Positions 38,730 through 48,989 of a DNA stretch of 64,000 nt are shown piece after piece; position 1 is the stretch's first letter; each line of letters starts with the position of its first letter. Origin of the DNA: JBKPNJ01 sp963695705 (lineage in GTDB: Bacteria; Actinomycetota; Actinomycetes; Propionibacteriales; Nocardioidaceae); NCBI GenBank assembly GCA_963695705.1, contig CAVOHB010000009.1, positions 1 to 64,000 of the forward strand, given 5' to 3'. The notes under the pieces are model-generated. The model made no database searches, was not told where the DNA came from, and saw only the letters and a list, made by a program, of their open reading frames with translations. The translations under genes and the position numbers were made by a program.

Positions 38730-39443
38730 ATGGCCGACACGCGCGAACTCCCGTACCGCCCGAATGTCGGCATCGTGCTGTTCGGCGGTGATGGGCGCGT
38801 GTTGATCGCCCGGCGGCTGCGCGACGACGGTCCTGAGATCATCACGCCCGGCTGCGAGTGGCAGATGCCTCAGGGCGGGATCGATCCCGGTGAGGAACTG
38901 GTCGCAGCGGCGCGGCGCGAATTGTGGGAAGAGACGGGCGTGACGAGCGCCACGCACGTCGAAACCCTCGACGCGTGGATTGCCTACGACTTCCCGCCCT
39001 ACACGGGGCCGCCGCACCGGCTCGCGCTGTTTCGAGGACAGCTCCAGTGCTGGGTCGCCTTCCGCTTCACGGGCGATGCCGGCGAGATCGACGTGGCGCA
39101 AACCCGCAACGGTGCCGAACCGGAATTCAGCGAATGGCGCTGGGAGGAGATCGAACATCTCCCCGGTTTGGTCGTTTCCTTCAAGCGAGTGACCTACCGG
39201 CGGGTCGTCAGGCACTTCGGGCCCTTCGGCGATTCCGATCAGGGCCGCACGGCCGTCACCACATCCGTGATACCGTTGATGATGAACTGGATCGCCAGTC
39301 CTGCCAGGATCACGCCGAGCAATCGACTCAACACGATGTTGCCCGTTACGCCAAGCCACCGGGCCACTCGCCCGGCCGTGAGAAAAACCAGGAAGCAGGA
39401 AAAGACGCCGAGAGCGATGATGGCGATGAGCATCCCGAGATAG
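38730..39443 (+). CDS. rppH: RNA pyrophosphohydrolase / Nudix hydrolase
   Basis: The Nudix box is GGIDPGEELVAAARRELWEETG, seen at residues 49-70 in the order Gly, Glu, Arg-Glu-x-x-Glu-Glu. YRPNVGIVLF, WQMPQGGID and the late FKRVTYRRVVRHFGPF segment identify the RppH/IalA subgroup, which removes 5' pyrophosphate from RNA and dinucleoside polyphosphates. The usual protein ends about 10 residues after FGPF, near 39240; here the frame runs on for about 65 more basic residues, through the opposite-strand marC. Stop loss by an indel near the end is likely. Confidence 0.75.
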   Translation: MADTRELPYRPNVGIVLFGGDGRVLIARRLRDDGPEIITPGCEWQMPQGGIDPGEELVAAARRELWEETGVTSATHVETLDAWIAYDFPPYTGPPHRLALFRGQLQCWVAFRFTGDAGEIDVAQTRNGAEPEFSEWRWEEIEHLPGLVVSFKRVTYRRVVRHFGPFGDSDQGRTAVTTSVIPLMMNWIASPARITPSNRLNTMLPVTPSHRATRPAVRKTRKQEKTPRAMMAMSIPR

Positions 39444-39892
39444 GTGATTTGCCCGTTCGCGCGTCCGGCGAGCAGGATCACCGCGGTGATCGCTCCGGGC
39501 CCCGCCATCAAAGGGATCGCGAGCGGGAAGGCTGCGACGTTGCGGATATGATCCTCGGTGACGGCGATGTCGGCGGTATGCTGCTTGCGCTCGTTGCGGC
39601 GCTCGAACACCATCTCGAAGGCGATCCAGAACAGGAGAAGACCACCCGAGATGCGGAAGGCCGGGATGCCGACACCCAGGAGCCGCAGGAGAATCTCACC
39701 ACCCAGCCCGAAGAACGCCAGGATAAAGAACGCGATGACCGACGCTCGTATGGCCACGCGCCGACGCTCGGCATCCGTCATCCCCTGGGTGAGGGAGATG
39801 AAGATGGGCGCCAGGGCGACCGGGTCCAGGATGATCAGCAGGGTCACGAGCGCGGACGAAACATAGTCGAAGAACATCGGCTGGACCTCCAC
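39239..39892 (-). CDS. MarC family integral membrane protein
   Basis: 217 aa, intact, six predicted membrane helices. It begins MFFDYVSSALVTLLIILDPV (ATG 39877 is an equally good start). The conserved MarC motifs are ALAPIFISLTQGM, GGLLLFWIAFEM and AFPLAIPLMAGPGAITAVIL. The family function is unknown; the old link to multiple antibiotic resistance was withdrawn. In related Hyphomicrobiales it sits between ssb and gyrA, as it does here, allowing for inserted genes. Its 3' end overlaps the extended rppH frame. Confidence 0.85.
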   Translation of the reverse strand: MEVQPMFFDYVSSALVTLLIILDPVALAPIFISLTQGMTDAERRRVAIRASVIAFFILAFFGLGGEILLRLLGVGIPAFRISGGLLLFWIAFEMVFERRNERKQHTADIAVTEDHIRNVAAFPLAIPLMAGPGAITAVILLAGRANGQITYLGMLIAIIALGVFSCFLVFLTAGRVARWLGVTGNIVLSRLLGVILAGLAIQFIINGITDVVTAVRP

Positions 39893-39946
39893 GCACCCGA
39901 TGCGTTATGGCCTTCGCCGTCAGTTTTGGCGAGAGGGCCCGCAACG

Positions 39947-40798
39947 ATGTTCACGGTTTTGGATCGCGTCAGCCTCCCCGGCATCGCTGACAAGGCGAAC
40001 GAGGATATCTGCGGGGCCAGCGGCGACTGGGCCTGGATCATCGATACGTCGATCTTTCCCGGCACGAAGCCGGTCATGCGACCCGACAGCGATGCCACGT
40101 GGCTCGCCCGGTTCGCCGACGAGCGCCTGTCGGGCCTCGCGGGGCAGGCGACGGACGGCGTCGCTCTCGTCAGGCACGTCATGGAGGAGGCGCGCACGGC
40201 CTTCATGTCGGTCGCGCCGCCCGATCGCCACGACTTCGCGACATGGCCCCTGGGGGCGATGACCCTCGTGCGACGGCGCGGCTCCGTCCTGGACGTCTGG
40301 ACGTTCGGTGACACCACGGCTTTCGTCCAGCCTCCGGGCGAACCGGTGCTGACCATGGGGGAGGGGCCGCACCTGCGCGAACTCGAGGCCGCGAAGGCCG
40401 CCGAACTCCTGCGCGAGACGGGAGCCCGACCGACCGCAATCCAGAACGAGCCCCTTTTCCTGCAATGGCTCGGCGGCCGGCGGGAGCGCCAGAAGAAGAC
40501 CTCGGAGGCTCCCGCTCTCCTGACCCTCGACCCGCGCGCGGCCGACCGGCTCACCCACGAGACGGCGCCCTGTCCCGACGGGACGCTCATCCTCCTCGCC
40601 AGCGACGGCTTCTCGGCCCTCGTCGATCTCTATGGCCATACCGACGCCGAGGGCCTCCTCGAGGCGGCGCGAACGTCGGGTCTCGCGGCCCTGGCCGCCC
40701 AGGCACGCCGAATCGAGACGGAACAGGATCCCGCAGGGGAACGCTTTCCGCGCTTCAAGGTCAGCGACGACACGACGGCTCTGCTGCTTCGGGCTTGA
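39947..40798 (+). CDS. PP2C-like protein phosphatase
   Basis: 283 aa, intact, ATG 39947 (MFTVLDRVSLPGIADKANED). Several PP2C features are present: ANEDICGA near the N-terminus, GAMTLVRRRGSVLDVWTFGD, LILLASDGFSALVDLYG and SDDTTALLLRA. The metal-binding DGxGG of motif 2 is replaced by IIDTSIFPG: the Asp is kept but the glycines are lost, so metal use or activity may be altered. It is divergent from marC. No matching kinase is nearby. Confidence 0.7.
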   Translation: MFTVLDRVSLPGIADKANEDICGASGDWAWIIDTSIFPGTKPVMRPDSDATWLARFADERLSGLAGQATDGVALVRHVMEEARTAFMSVAPPDRHDFATWPLGAMTLVRRRGSVLDVWTFGDTTAFVQPPGEPVLTMGEGPHLRELEAAKAAELLRETGARPTAIQNEPLFLQWLGGRRERQKKTSEAPALLTLDPRAADRLTHETAPCPDGTLILLASDGFSALVDLYGHTDAEGLLEAARTSGLAALAAQARRIETEQDPAGERFPRFKVSDDTTALLLRA

Positions 40799-41193
40799 GC
40801 GTCCCGATCGGCACCGCAGCGCCACCCTGCCAATGCGAAAATGACGGTCGGAATCGTCTGTACTGACTTGCAAACTATTGACGAAGCGTCGTAATTCGAC
40901 CCTGTCGCGGGCGTGCCGCACCCATCGAGTTGTCGATCACAACGATTGTCGCCTGGCCCTATGCAACCCACGGGAACCGGCGCGCATCGAACAGGCCCGA
41001 CCCTTCAGGCACAGTCGTCCGGTTCCGATCGGCCACTGAGTGCCGCAACTGCTCAAAACGCTTGAAAACCGGCTCGTTCTCGCCCATCTAAGAACTTGAA
41101 ATTCCTCGGATTCGCGTGGCTTGCAATCGATGACGGGCGAGGAGCGGCCCGGCCGCTTCGCCCGCCTGCAGGCCGAATGAAGAAAGTCCTGAC
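40799..41193 (+). promoter_or_regulatory. gyrA upstream region
   Basis: A 395-nt gap without a gene. I see a TTGAAA followed 17 bp later by a weak CATCTA near 41060-41090 as a possible promoter. A six-codon frame, ATG 41177 to TGA 41197, reads MKKVLT and its stop overlaps the TTG start of gyrA. Confidence 0.35.
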
Positions 41194-43983
41194 TTGAGCG
41201 ATCAAAACGACCTTCCGGCGGGTGGCCCCCCGGCCGAACCGCCCGCGAGCGACATCAAGCTGATCTCCATCGTCGACGAGATGAAGCGCTCCTATCTCGA
41301 TTACGCGATGAGCGTGATCGTGAGCCGCGCTCTTCCCGACGCCCGCGACGGCCTCAAGCCTGTTCATCGGCGGATCCTCTACGCGATGCATGAGAGCGGG
41401 TACACGCCCGATCGAAAGTACGTGAAATCGTCCCGTATCGTCGGCGACGTGATGGGTCAGTATCATCCGCACGGGGACCAGTCGATCTACGACGCCCTGG
41501 TGCGCATGGCACAGGACTTCGCCATGCGCCTCCTGCTCGTGGACGGCCAGGGCAACTTCGGATCCGTCGACGGCGATCCACCCGCGGCGATGCGTTACAC
41601 CGAGTCGCGCCTCAGCCGCGCGGCCATGCCTCTTCTGGAAGACATCGACAAGGATACGGTCGACTTCCAGCCCAATTACGACGAGTCGCAGCACGAGCCG
41701 AAGGTTCTGCCGGCGCGCTTCCCGAACCTCCTCGTGAACGGCGCGGGTGGGATCGCGGTGGGCATGGCGACCAACATGCCGCCCCACAACCTCGGCGAGG
41801 TAATCGACGGCTGCATCGCCATGATCGATGATCCGGGTATCGGAGCGGAAGCTCTGCTCGAGCTCATCCCGGGTCCGGATTTCCCAACGGGCGGCATGAT
41901 CCTGGGCCGAGCCGGAATCCGCCTGGCCTATGCCACGGGCCGGGGCTCCATCATCATGCGGGCCAAGTCCGAGATCGAGGAGATCCGCAAGGACCGCGAA
42001 GCGATCATCGTCTCCGAGATTCCCTATCAGGTGAACAAGGCGACCCTGATCGAGAAGATCGCCGAGCTCGTTCGCGAGAAGAAGATCGAGGGCATTTCGG
42101 ACCTGCGGGACGAATCCGACCGTGACGGCATGCGGATCGTCATCGAGATCAAGCGCGATTCGATGGCCGACGTGGTGCTGAACCAGCTCTACCGCTTCAC
42201 CGGCGCTCCAGACGAGCTTCGGCGCCAACATGGTGGCGCTCAATGGCGGCCGCCCCGAGGTCATGACCCTGGCGGACCTGCTGCGGGCCTTCATCGACTT
42301 CCGGGAGGAAGTCGTCTCGCGGCGCACGAAATACCTGCTCAACAAGGCGCGCGAGCGGGCCCACGTCTTGTGCGGTCTCGCCATCGCGGTTGCCAATATC
42401 GACGAGATCATCCGGCTGATCCGCACCGCGCCGGATCCGAATGCGGCGCGCGAGGCGCTGATGGGCCGCGACTGGCCGGCGGCCGACATCGCGCCCCTCA
42501 TCGCGTTGGTGGACGATCCCCGCCATCGCATCAATGACGACGGCAGCTACCGCCTCTCCGAGGTCCAGGCCCGCGCCATCCTCGACCTCCGCCTGCAACG
42601 CCTCACGGCCCTGGGGCGCGACGAGGTCGGAGACGAGCTGTCCAAGCTTGCCGGCGAGATCTCGGACTACCTCGATATCCTGCGCTCGCGCGAACGCATC
42701 ATGAGCATCATCAAGGACGAACTGCGCCAGGTCAGGGACGCGTTCGCAACGCCCCGTCGGACGCAGATCATGGATTGGGCATCCGACGTCGACGACGAGG
42801 ACCTGATCGCCCGCGAGGACATGGTCGTCACGGTGTCCCATGCGGGCTACATCAAGCGCGTGCCGCTCTCGACCTACCGGGCTCAGCGCCGCGGCGGCAA
42901 GGGCCGCTCCGGCATGACCACCCGGGACGAGGATTTCGTCACGCGCCTCTTCGTGGTGAACACGCACACCCCGGTCGTGTTCTTCTCGTCGAAAGGCAAG
43001 GCCTACAAGGAGAAGGTGTGGCGCCTTCCGCTCGCGGCCCCGAACGCCAGGGGCAAGGCCCTCGTCAACATGCTGCCGCTCGAGCAGGATGAGCGCATCA
43101 CGACCATCATGCCGCTTCCCGAGGACGAGACGTCCTGGGAACGGCTCGATATCATGTTCGCGACATCGCGCGGGACGGTTCGCCGCAACAAGCTGTCGGA
43201 CTTCGTGCAGGTGAACCGCGCCGGCAAGATCGCCATGAAGATCGATGCGGGCGAAGCGATCGTCGATGTGCAGATCTGCACCGAGGACGACGATGTGCTC
43301 CTCACCACGGCCAAGGGTCAGTGCATCCGGTTCGCGGTGCCGGAAGTGCGCGTCTTCAAGGGTCGTGACTCAATGGGAGTCCGCGGGATTAATCTGGCAC
43401 AGGGTGCCACCGTCATTTCCCTGGCGATCCTTCGCCATGCGGAAGCGACCGGAAATGATCGAGTCGCCTATCTCAAGATGCGGCGCGCAGTCATGGGCGA
43501 GCAGGCGAGCGATGCCGGCGCCGAAACGGGCCTCGACGCCGAAGACGAGGATGCCTGGTCTCGGACGAAACGCTCTCGATGGAGCGGTATTCGAGGAATG
43601 AGCGCCGCCGAGCAGTTCATCCTGACCCTGTCCGAGAAGGGCTACGGTAAGCGGACGTCGTCCTATGAGTACCGGATCACTGGACGCGGCGGAAAGGGCA
43701 TGACGGCCATGGCGGTCAACAGCCGAAACGGCAGCCTTGTGCCTCGTTCCCGGTCGACGACAGCGATCAGATCATGCTCGTCACGGATGGTGGTCAACTG
43801 ATCCGGGTTCCCGTCAACGGCACCGACACGGTCGGCCGAAGCTCGCAGGGCGTCACGGTCTTCTCGACCCGCGACAAGGAACGAGTTGTTTCGGTCGAGC
43901 ACCTCGCGGGCGAGGACGCGGAGGACGATGTCGGCGAGGACGAAGGCGAGGGCGAGATCGGGCCGGACGAGACCGACGCCTGA
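41194..43983 (+). CDS. gyrA: DNA gyrase subunit A (frameshifted at about 42202, 43555-43600 and 43741)
   Basis: TTG 41194 starts SDQNDLPAGGPPAEPPASDI. Catalytic and QRDR features are intact: RALPDARDGLKPVHRRILYA, HPHGDQSIYDALVRMAQDF, the active Tyr in AMRYTESRLSRAAMPLL, and GAGGIAVGMATNMPPHNLGE. The residue equivalent to E. coli Ser83 is Gln. The C-terminal beta-pinwheel includes the GyrA box QRRGGKGRSG. An extra G at 42202 (restoring ALQTSFGANMVALNGG), a shifted patch at about 43555-43600 and a missing G near 43741 (restoring LVASFPVDDSDQIMLVTDGG) break the frame. About 929 residues, with an acidic tail. Being essential, it must be intact in the organism. Confidence 0.95.
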
Positions 43984-44248
43984 ACCCTGGCAAGTGCGTC
44001 GAATTCTGTCAGGCGCTCGCGTCCGGTCGAGCGCCGCGACTGCTGAAGCTCAGCAATCAGCACGCGCATAAGCTACAATGCTCGGCGCGTAGCGGAATTC
44101 GGTACTCCCTAATGGTGAAGCTCAGATTCGCGGGTAAGTCTATATGAAGTATTTAGATAGAGGCCTGCTTAAGTTAAGCTGCTTCCTGTGCTTCTGCACG
44201 CAGTAGCCGGGACCCGTGATGCGAGCTAACCCTCGACACAAGGACGAT

Positions 44249-44842
44249 ATGACAAGCCGGGCCGGACATTTGATCCACAGGGCCCGAGCTCTTTTTCCAG
44301 CTTTGCTGGTCTGCTTCCTGGTCGCATTCTCATTCGCTTCGCCCCAACAGCCGTCTGCCAAAGAATCCCTTCGTTTCAACCCGATCGTGCAGGCCGCTGG
44401 GTCGCCCGGTCTCGAAATGGTTTCGGTGAAAGGGAGGAACCCCACCGATCACCATACCGCGCAAGCGAAGCCGAAAGACGTTTTCAGGACGCGCCGACGG
44501 CGCTTCCCACACGTTCGGCCGTTGAAGCGGATTTCAGCGTTGGCTCTCTCGGTCGATCCCGAGGATCACCCACGGTGGTTCGCCCATCATCTGGCCCGGA
44601 TACATTCGGGCTTTTTTCCGGGTCGAGCGGGCGACGTCGCGCCGCGCGATCCCGGCTTGATCCTCCGACTGTTCCCCACCGGCCCTCCCGGCGATCCCCG
44701 CCGTCGCGCGTTACGCCTGATCCCGACAATCCGACGACGGCAAGGCCAGCTCTCGACAGCTGGCAGCCTGGTCGCGGAACAAGCAAAGTCCCGTGCACGA
44801 AAATGGCCAGGGACCGAACGGGATCACCATGCCGTCGCATCA
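44249..44842 (+). CDS. Possible exported protein upstream of the GMC oxidoreductase
   Basis: ATG 44249 follows AAGGACGAT and encodes MTSRAGHLIHRARALFPALL and VCFLVAFSFASPQQPSA, a plausible signal peptide. The remainder (for example LSVDPEDHPRWFAHHLARIH) is basic and of no known family. The frame has no stop before the GMC gene and simply runs into it, so the true 3' end is unclear and may be hidden by an indel. It could also be non-coding. Confidence 0.3.
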
Positions 44843-46574
44843 ATGGGGGATTCCACGATAATTGGTGCCAGGACGCTTGCCGACAACGAACATATCCAAT
44901 GCGACGTCTGCATCGTGGGCGCTGGCCCCGCGGCACTCGCCCTCGCAGGGGAATTGGCCGGGACAACCCTGCGGGTGGTGCTCCTCGAGAGCGGAGGGGG
45001 CGAGAAGCTCACCGGGAGGAGAGGCCGCCGCATCCGTCGCGCCTTCGTCCCGTATCGGCAACTCGAAGGTCAAGATTGCCCGGCAACTGGGGGGCTCGGC
45101 GAATTCATGGCACGTTCGTACATCCCGCTCCGACCGGGGGATCCGGCTGCTCCCGCTCACCGCAGCGGATCTTGACGAGAAGCCATGGCTTCCCGGCAGC
45201 GGCTGGCCGCTGTCCCATGGCGAGCTCATGGGTTACTGCATCCGGGCGCAGCCGAGTTTCGGCCTCCCTCCGCTCGGTTATTCGGTCGTCGACTGGGAAG
45301 AGCCATGGGCGCGTCAGCTCCCGTTGCGGAGCGACCGGGTCCGGACATCGATCTTTCAGTTCGGCGATGCGCGGGCGTTCCTGAGTCAGGGTCTGCACCA
45401 CCTCGGGGCCTCGCGGAACATCGCGATCTATCACCACGCCACCGTCCTCGATCTCCTCACGACGGACGAGGCCGCGCGTGTCACATCCGCGCGCGTCGCG
45501 AGCCGCCCCGGCGAAAGCTTCACGGTCGAGGCCGGATGCATCGTCCTGGCCGGTGGCGGATTGGCGAACGCGCAGCTTCTCCTCGCGTCGGATCAGGTAC
45601 AGCCGAACGGTCTCGGCAATGCCCACGATCAGGTCGGACGCAATCTGATGGACCATCCTCTGCTGTTCGGCGGGGATTTCATCCCCTCGTCCTCCCGGCT
45701 CTTCGGGTCGATGGCCCTGTACGATCTTCGCAGTGTCTCCGGCACGCCGATCATGGGTCATTTGCAACTGACCGATCACGCCTTACGCAGCGAGAATTTG
45801 CTCAATCTCAGCATGATGCTGTTCCCACGCGAACGAAACTATCGGGAGCATATCCACCTCTCGGCGCGGCAGCAGCAGGGCTTCGAAGCCGGCCTCAGCC
45901 TTCGGCGCTCTTGGCAGCATCGACGGCCTCCCGGTCGAATGGCCGTCATGAACGCGCTGCGTGGCATCGACGGCCTGGCCAAGCGGAGTATCGACAGCCT
46001 GATGTACCCGAAAGCGAACATCACCCGGGGCGGATGGTCGGCGCAGACCGAGACCCTTCGGCGGTTCGAACGGTTCGAGGTGATCCATCAGGCGGAACAG
46101 GCGCCCCACGCCGACAACAGGGTGAGGCTATCCGGGGAGCGGGATGCCTTAGGGGCCCGGAAGATGCTCGTCGACTGGCGTTGGCATGACGATGACGTCG
46201 CCGCCACCATGAGAGCACAGGAGGTTTTCGCGGCGGAGCTGGACCGAGCCGGTCTCGGTCGCTTCGAGATCGCGCGGGAGGAGAGCCGTCCCGTCGAGAT
46301 CACCTCGTCGACTTGCCACTACATGGGAACGACCCGGATGAGCACGGACCCTCGTCATGGGGTCGTGGATGTCGATTGCCGGGTTCACGGCATCGACAAC
46401 CTCTATGTGGCGAGCAGCAGTGTGTTTCCGACGGGCGGCTTCGCGAACCCGACCCTCACCATCGTCGCGCTCGCCATAAGGCTTGCCGATACGGTGAAAG
46501 CGCGGTTCGGGCTGTCGCCGGGTTCCGGCGATATCGAAGAGGCCGTCTCAGAGCGCGCTCGGGTCGACGCCTGA
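44843..46574 (+). CDS. GMC family FAD-dependent oxidoreductase (one frameshift)
   Basis: ATG 44843 (MGDSTIIGARTLADNEHIQC). The FAD-binding Rossmann motif is DVCIVGAGPAALALAGELAG, followed by VVLLESGG. A shift near 45020 links it to APSSRIGNSKVKIARQLGGS. The middle has IVLAGGGLANAQLLLAS and NAHDQVGRNLMDHPLL, and the C-terminal GMC domain has SSTCHYMGTTRMSTDPRHGV, VHGIDNLYVASSSVFPTGGF and NPTLTIVALAIRLAD. The His in TCHYMGTTRM and the Asn in NPTLT are the catalytic pair of GMC enzymes. They oxidise alcohols or sugars. About 577 residues. Substrate unknown. Confidence 0.8.
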
Positions 46575-46632
46575 GCGAGAAACCCGCGGCTCCGGCATAG
46601 GCCGGGGAGTCGGCCCGGCCCCGCGTACGCTG

Positions 46633-46719
46633 TCAGAAGCCTGATCCCAGCGTGGTCAGTGCGGCGGGGGCCAAAACGGCGGTGGCGGTCAACAGGACGA
46701 CGAACAGGCGAATGAGCAT
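46633..46719 (-). CDS. Possible 28-aa hydrophobic peptide
   Basis: ATG 46719 is preceded on the minus strand by GTGGAGGCCGCC. The product MLIRLFVVLLTATAVLAPAA, then LTTLGSGF, is a single hydrophobic helix or a bare signal peptide. The strong ribosome site is the main evidence; its length makes chance possible. Confidence 0.35.
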   Translation of the reverse strand: MLIRLFVVLLTATAVLAPAALTTLGSGF

Positions 46720-46884
46720 GGCGGCCTCCACGGGCAAGTGCCGCCTTGTCGCCCGAATGGCCCGGCTTGGCGGTGCGGCGGCGCACGTGGATGCGGTCCG
46801 GAGCCGTCCACCCTTGCCCCGGCGCCCGGCTGGCGCTAACCCATGGCGATGTCGGGTTCTCCCGTCCTCAATCCGGATGGATCC

Positions 46885-47391
46885 ATGGGTTCAGTGCGAA
46901 CGGCTCTTTTCACCGGAAGCTTCGATCCAGTCACGAACGGCCATGTCGACGTGATCCGACAGGCATGCCGCGTTGTCGACCGAATCGTCGTCGCCATCGG
47001 CATCCACTCGTCGAAGGCGCCTGTCTTCACGGCCGAGGAGCGGGCCGAGATGCTGCGGGAGGTGTGCGAGCCGGTCGCCCGCTCCGAGGGCGCGACCCTG
47101 GAGGTTGCGACCTTCACCGATCTGGCCGTCGATGCGGCCCGGCGGTCCGGCGCTGCGATTATCGTTCGCGGCATTCGCGACGGGACCGACCTCGATTATG
47201 AGATGCAGATGGCCGCCATGAATGCCAGCATGGCGCCGGACGTTCAGACCGTTTTTGTCCCGGCCTCGCCTCCCGTGCGCCCCATCACCGCCACGCTCGT
47301 CCGCCAGATCGCTGTGATGGGCGGGGACGTGTCGTCCTTCGTACCGACTCTTGTCGCCGAACGCCTGAAAGCCAGATATCCGCGGCGCTGA
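46885..47391 (+). CDS. coaD: Phosphopantetheine adenylyltransferase
   Basis: Penultimate step of coenzyme A synthesis. ATG 46885 (MGSVRTALFTGSFDPVTNGH) gives 168 aa, the normal size; an upstream in-frame ATG at 46843 would add 14 residues. The nucleotidyltransferase motif TGSFDPVTNGH (T/HxGH) and IIVRGIRDGTDLDYEMQMAA, NASMAPDVQTVFVP and ITATLVRQIAVMGGDVSSFV are conserved. It is intact and follows gyrA in the order expected for Hyphomicrobiales, separated only by the GMC insert. Confidence 0.93.
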   Translation: MGSVRTALFTGSFDPVTNGHVDVIRQACRVVDRIVVAIGIHSSKAPVFTAEERAEMLREVCEPVARSEGATLEVATFTDLAVDAARRSGAAIIVRGIRDGTDLDYEMQMAAMNASMAPDVQTVFVPASPPVRPITATLVRQIAVMGGDVSSFVPTLVAERLKARYPRR

Positions 47392-47419
47392 GGCGCCCAT
47401 CGACCCTAGGAGAACCAGA

Positions 47420-47977
47420 ATGAAGCTGTTGATCGCGGCCGGAATCATCGCCTTGGCCGGCCTGGCCCCTGCCGGTCTCGCCATGGCCCAGCAGGCCGCC
47501 GACCCGCAGAACACGCTCTACCTCGACACCAAAGACGGCCGGGTGACCGTCCGGCTCCGCCCGGATCTTGCCCCAAAGCATGTTGCCCAGATCAAGACAC
47601 TGACGAAGCAAGGGTTTTACGACGGCGTCCCCTTCCATCGCGTCATCCCGGGCTTCATGGCCCAGACCGGGGATCCGACAGGGACCGGGACGGGCAAGTC
47701 GGACCTGCCCAACATTCCGGCCGAGTTCACGTCGACCCAGTACAAGCGGGGCACTGTCGGCATGGCCCGTTCCTCGAGCCCCGATTCGGCCAACAGCCAG
47801 TTCTTCATCTGCTTCGAGGGATGCGGCCCGCTGACGGGTCAGTACACCGTGCTCGGCGAGGTGGTCTCGGGCATGGACGTCGTCGACAAGGTCAAGAAGG
47901 GGACGGCCTCGAACAACGGCCAGGTTTCGAGTCCCGACCGGATCGTCAAGATGCAGCTCGCCACAGACGCGAAATGA
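47420..47977 (+). CDS. Periplasmic cyclophilin-type peptidyl-prolyl isomerase
   Basis: 185 aa with a signal peptide (residues 1-23, ending AMAQ). Cyclophilin motifs are present: GFYDGVPFHRVIPGFMAQTG with the catalytic Arg, GTVGMARSSSPDSANSQFFI and YTVLGEVVSGMDVVDKV. It assists folding of proline-containing proteins in the periplasm. It lies 28 nt after coaD and overlaps the next gene by 4 nt (ATGA), so coaD, this gene and its followers are probably one operon. Confidence 0.93.
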   Translation: MKLLIAAGIIALAGLAPAGLAMAQQAADPQNTLYLDTKDGRVTVRLRPDLAPKHVAQIKTLTKQGFYDGVPFHRVIPGFMAQTGDPTGTGTGKSDLPNIPAEFTSTQYKRGTVGMARSSSPDSANSQFFICFEGCGPLTGQYTVLGEVVSGMDVVDKVKKGTASNNGQVSSPDRIVKMQLATDAK

Positions 47978-48477
47978 TCGTGGCCTCCGGAGCAGGGACC
48001 GGCGTCGCCATCCTGCTCTGCACGGCGCTTGCGTCTCCCGCCTCGGCCCAGGGGATCGAACCTTTCGGCGATCCGGATGACCGGCAGCTGCTGCTGGAGC
48101 CTCCGATCCCGCTGCCTGAGGGCCGCAACGGCCTCATTCGCTTTCACCCGAATGATGGTGTCCGGGTCGGTCGGATCGACCGGCTCGGACAGGTCTTCCA
48201 GGCCTTGCAGGCCTGCTGGAGCCTGCCACTCGGTACCTCCGGGTCAGGGCAGGAAGCCACCCTGCGGCTGGCGTTCCGACGGGATGGGACCGTCCTCGGC
48301 GAGCCGCGCGTCACCTTCTACAGGCCCGGCGCCGGCAGCGACGGGCGAGGGGACTTCATCCGCTCGATCCGGGCCGCCCTGGCGCAGTGCAGCCCGCTTC
48401 CGTTCTCCGCGGCCTTCGGGTCGGCCAATGCCGGGCGGCCCTTCAACCTTCGATTCATCGATCCCCGCCCCTTGTGA
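47974..48477 (+). CDS. Hypothetical exported protein, coupled to cyclophilin
   Basis: ATG 47974 overlaps the cyclophilin stop (ATGA), implying translational coupling. The 167-aa product begins MIVASGAGTGVAILLCTALA, a signal peptide ending ASAQ. The mature part (FQALQACWSLPLGTSGSGQE, ATLRLAFRRDGTVLGEPRVT) has the small TonB-C/TolA-like alpha-beta pattern seen in many periplasmic proteins of this order. Function unknown; conservation in the coaD-queA block would suggest envelope work. Confidence 0.7.
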   Translation: MIVASGAGTGVAILLCTALASPASAQGIEPFGDPDDRQLLLEPPIPLPEGRNGLIRFHPNDGVRVGRIDRLGQVFQALQACWSLPLGTSGSGQEATLRLAFRRDGTVLGEPRVTFYRPGAGSDGRGDFIRSIRAALAQCSPLPFSAAFGSANAGRPFNLRFIDPRPL

Positions 48478-48521
48478 AGGGCCACCCCCACCGACTACAT
48501 CGCACGTTCAAGGAGAATCCG

Positions 48522-48989
48522 ATGGCAGACCCCGAGAACACCCTGATCCTGGAAACCACGAAAGGACCCGTGGTCATCGCCCTGCGCCCTGACCTTGCCC
48601 CGGGCCATGTCGAGCGCATCAAGACCCTGGCGCGCCAGGGCTTTTACGACGGGATCGTCTTCCACCGCGTGATCGAGGGCTTCATGGCTCAGACCGGCTG
48701 TCCGAACGGAACCGGCACCGGTGGCTCGGACCTGCCCGACCTGAAGGCCGAGTTCAGTGCCGAACCCCATGTGCGTGGCGTGTGCTCCATGGCGCGGACC
48801 AACGCGCCCAACTCCGCCAATTCGCAGTTCTTCATCGTTTTCGACGATGCCCGGTTCCTGGACAAGCAATATACGGTCTGGGGCAAGGTCACCGAGGGCA
48901 TGGAAAACGTCGACAAGATCAAGCGGGGCGAGCCCGTCCGCGATCCGGACCGGATCGTCTCGATGAAGGTCGCGGCCGATGCGGCCTGA
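48522..48989 (+). CDS. ppiB: Cytosolic cyclophilin-type peptidyl-prolyl isomerase
   Basis: ATG 48522 follows AAGGAGA. The 155-aa product has no signal peptide. Motifs: GFYDGIVFHRVIEGFMAQTG, GTGTGGSDLPDLKAEF, SMARTNAPNSANSQFFIVFD and QYTVWGKVTEGMENVDKI. It is a close paralogue of the periplasmic cyclophilin two genes upstream; a periplasmic/cytosolic pair is normal here in related genomes. Intact. Confidence 0.93.
   Translation: MADPENTLILETTKGPVVIALRPDLAPGHVERIKTLARQGFYDGIVFHRVIEGFMAQTGCPNGTGTGGSDLPDLKAEFSAEPHVRGVCSMARTNAPNSANSQFFIVFDDARFLDKQYTVWGKVTEGMENVDKIKRGEPVRDPDRIVSMKVAADAA

Noticed and set aside
37788..39359. Long minus-strand open frame (about 523 codons)
   Set aside because: Antisense to the M20 peptidase and rppH, both of which show catalytic motifs in the right order.
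41053..42534. Minus-strand open frame of about 493 codons
   Set aside because: Antisense to gyrA with no recognisable domain.
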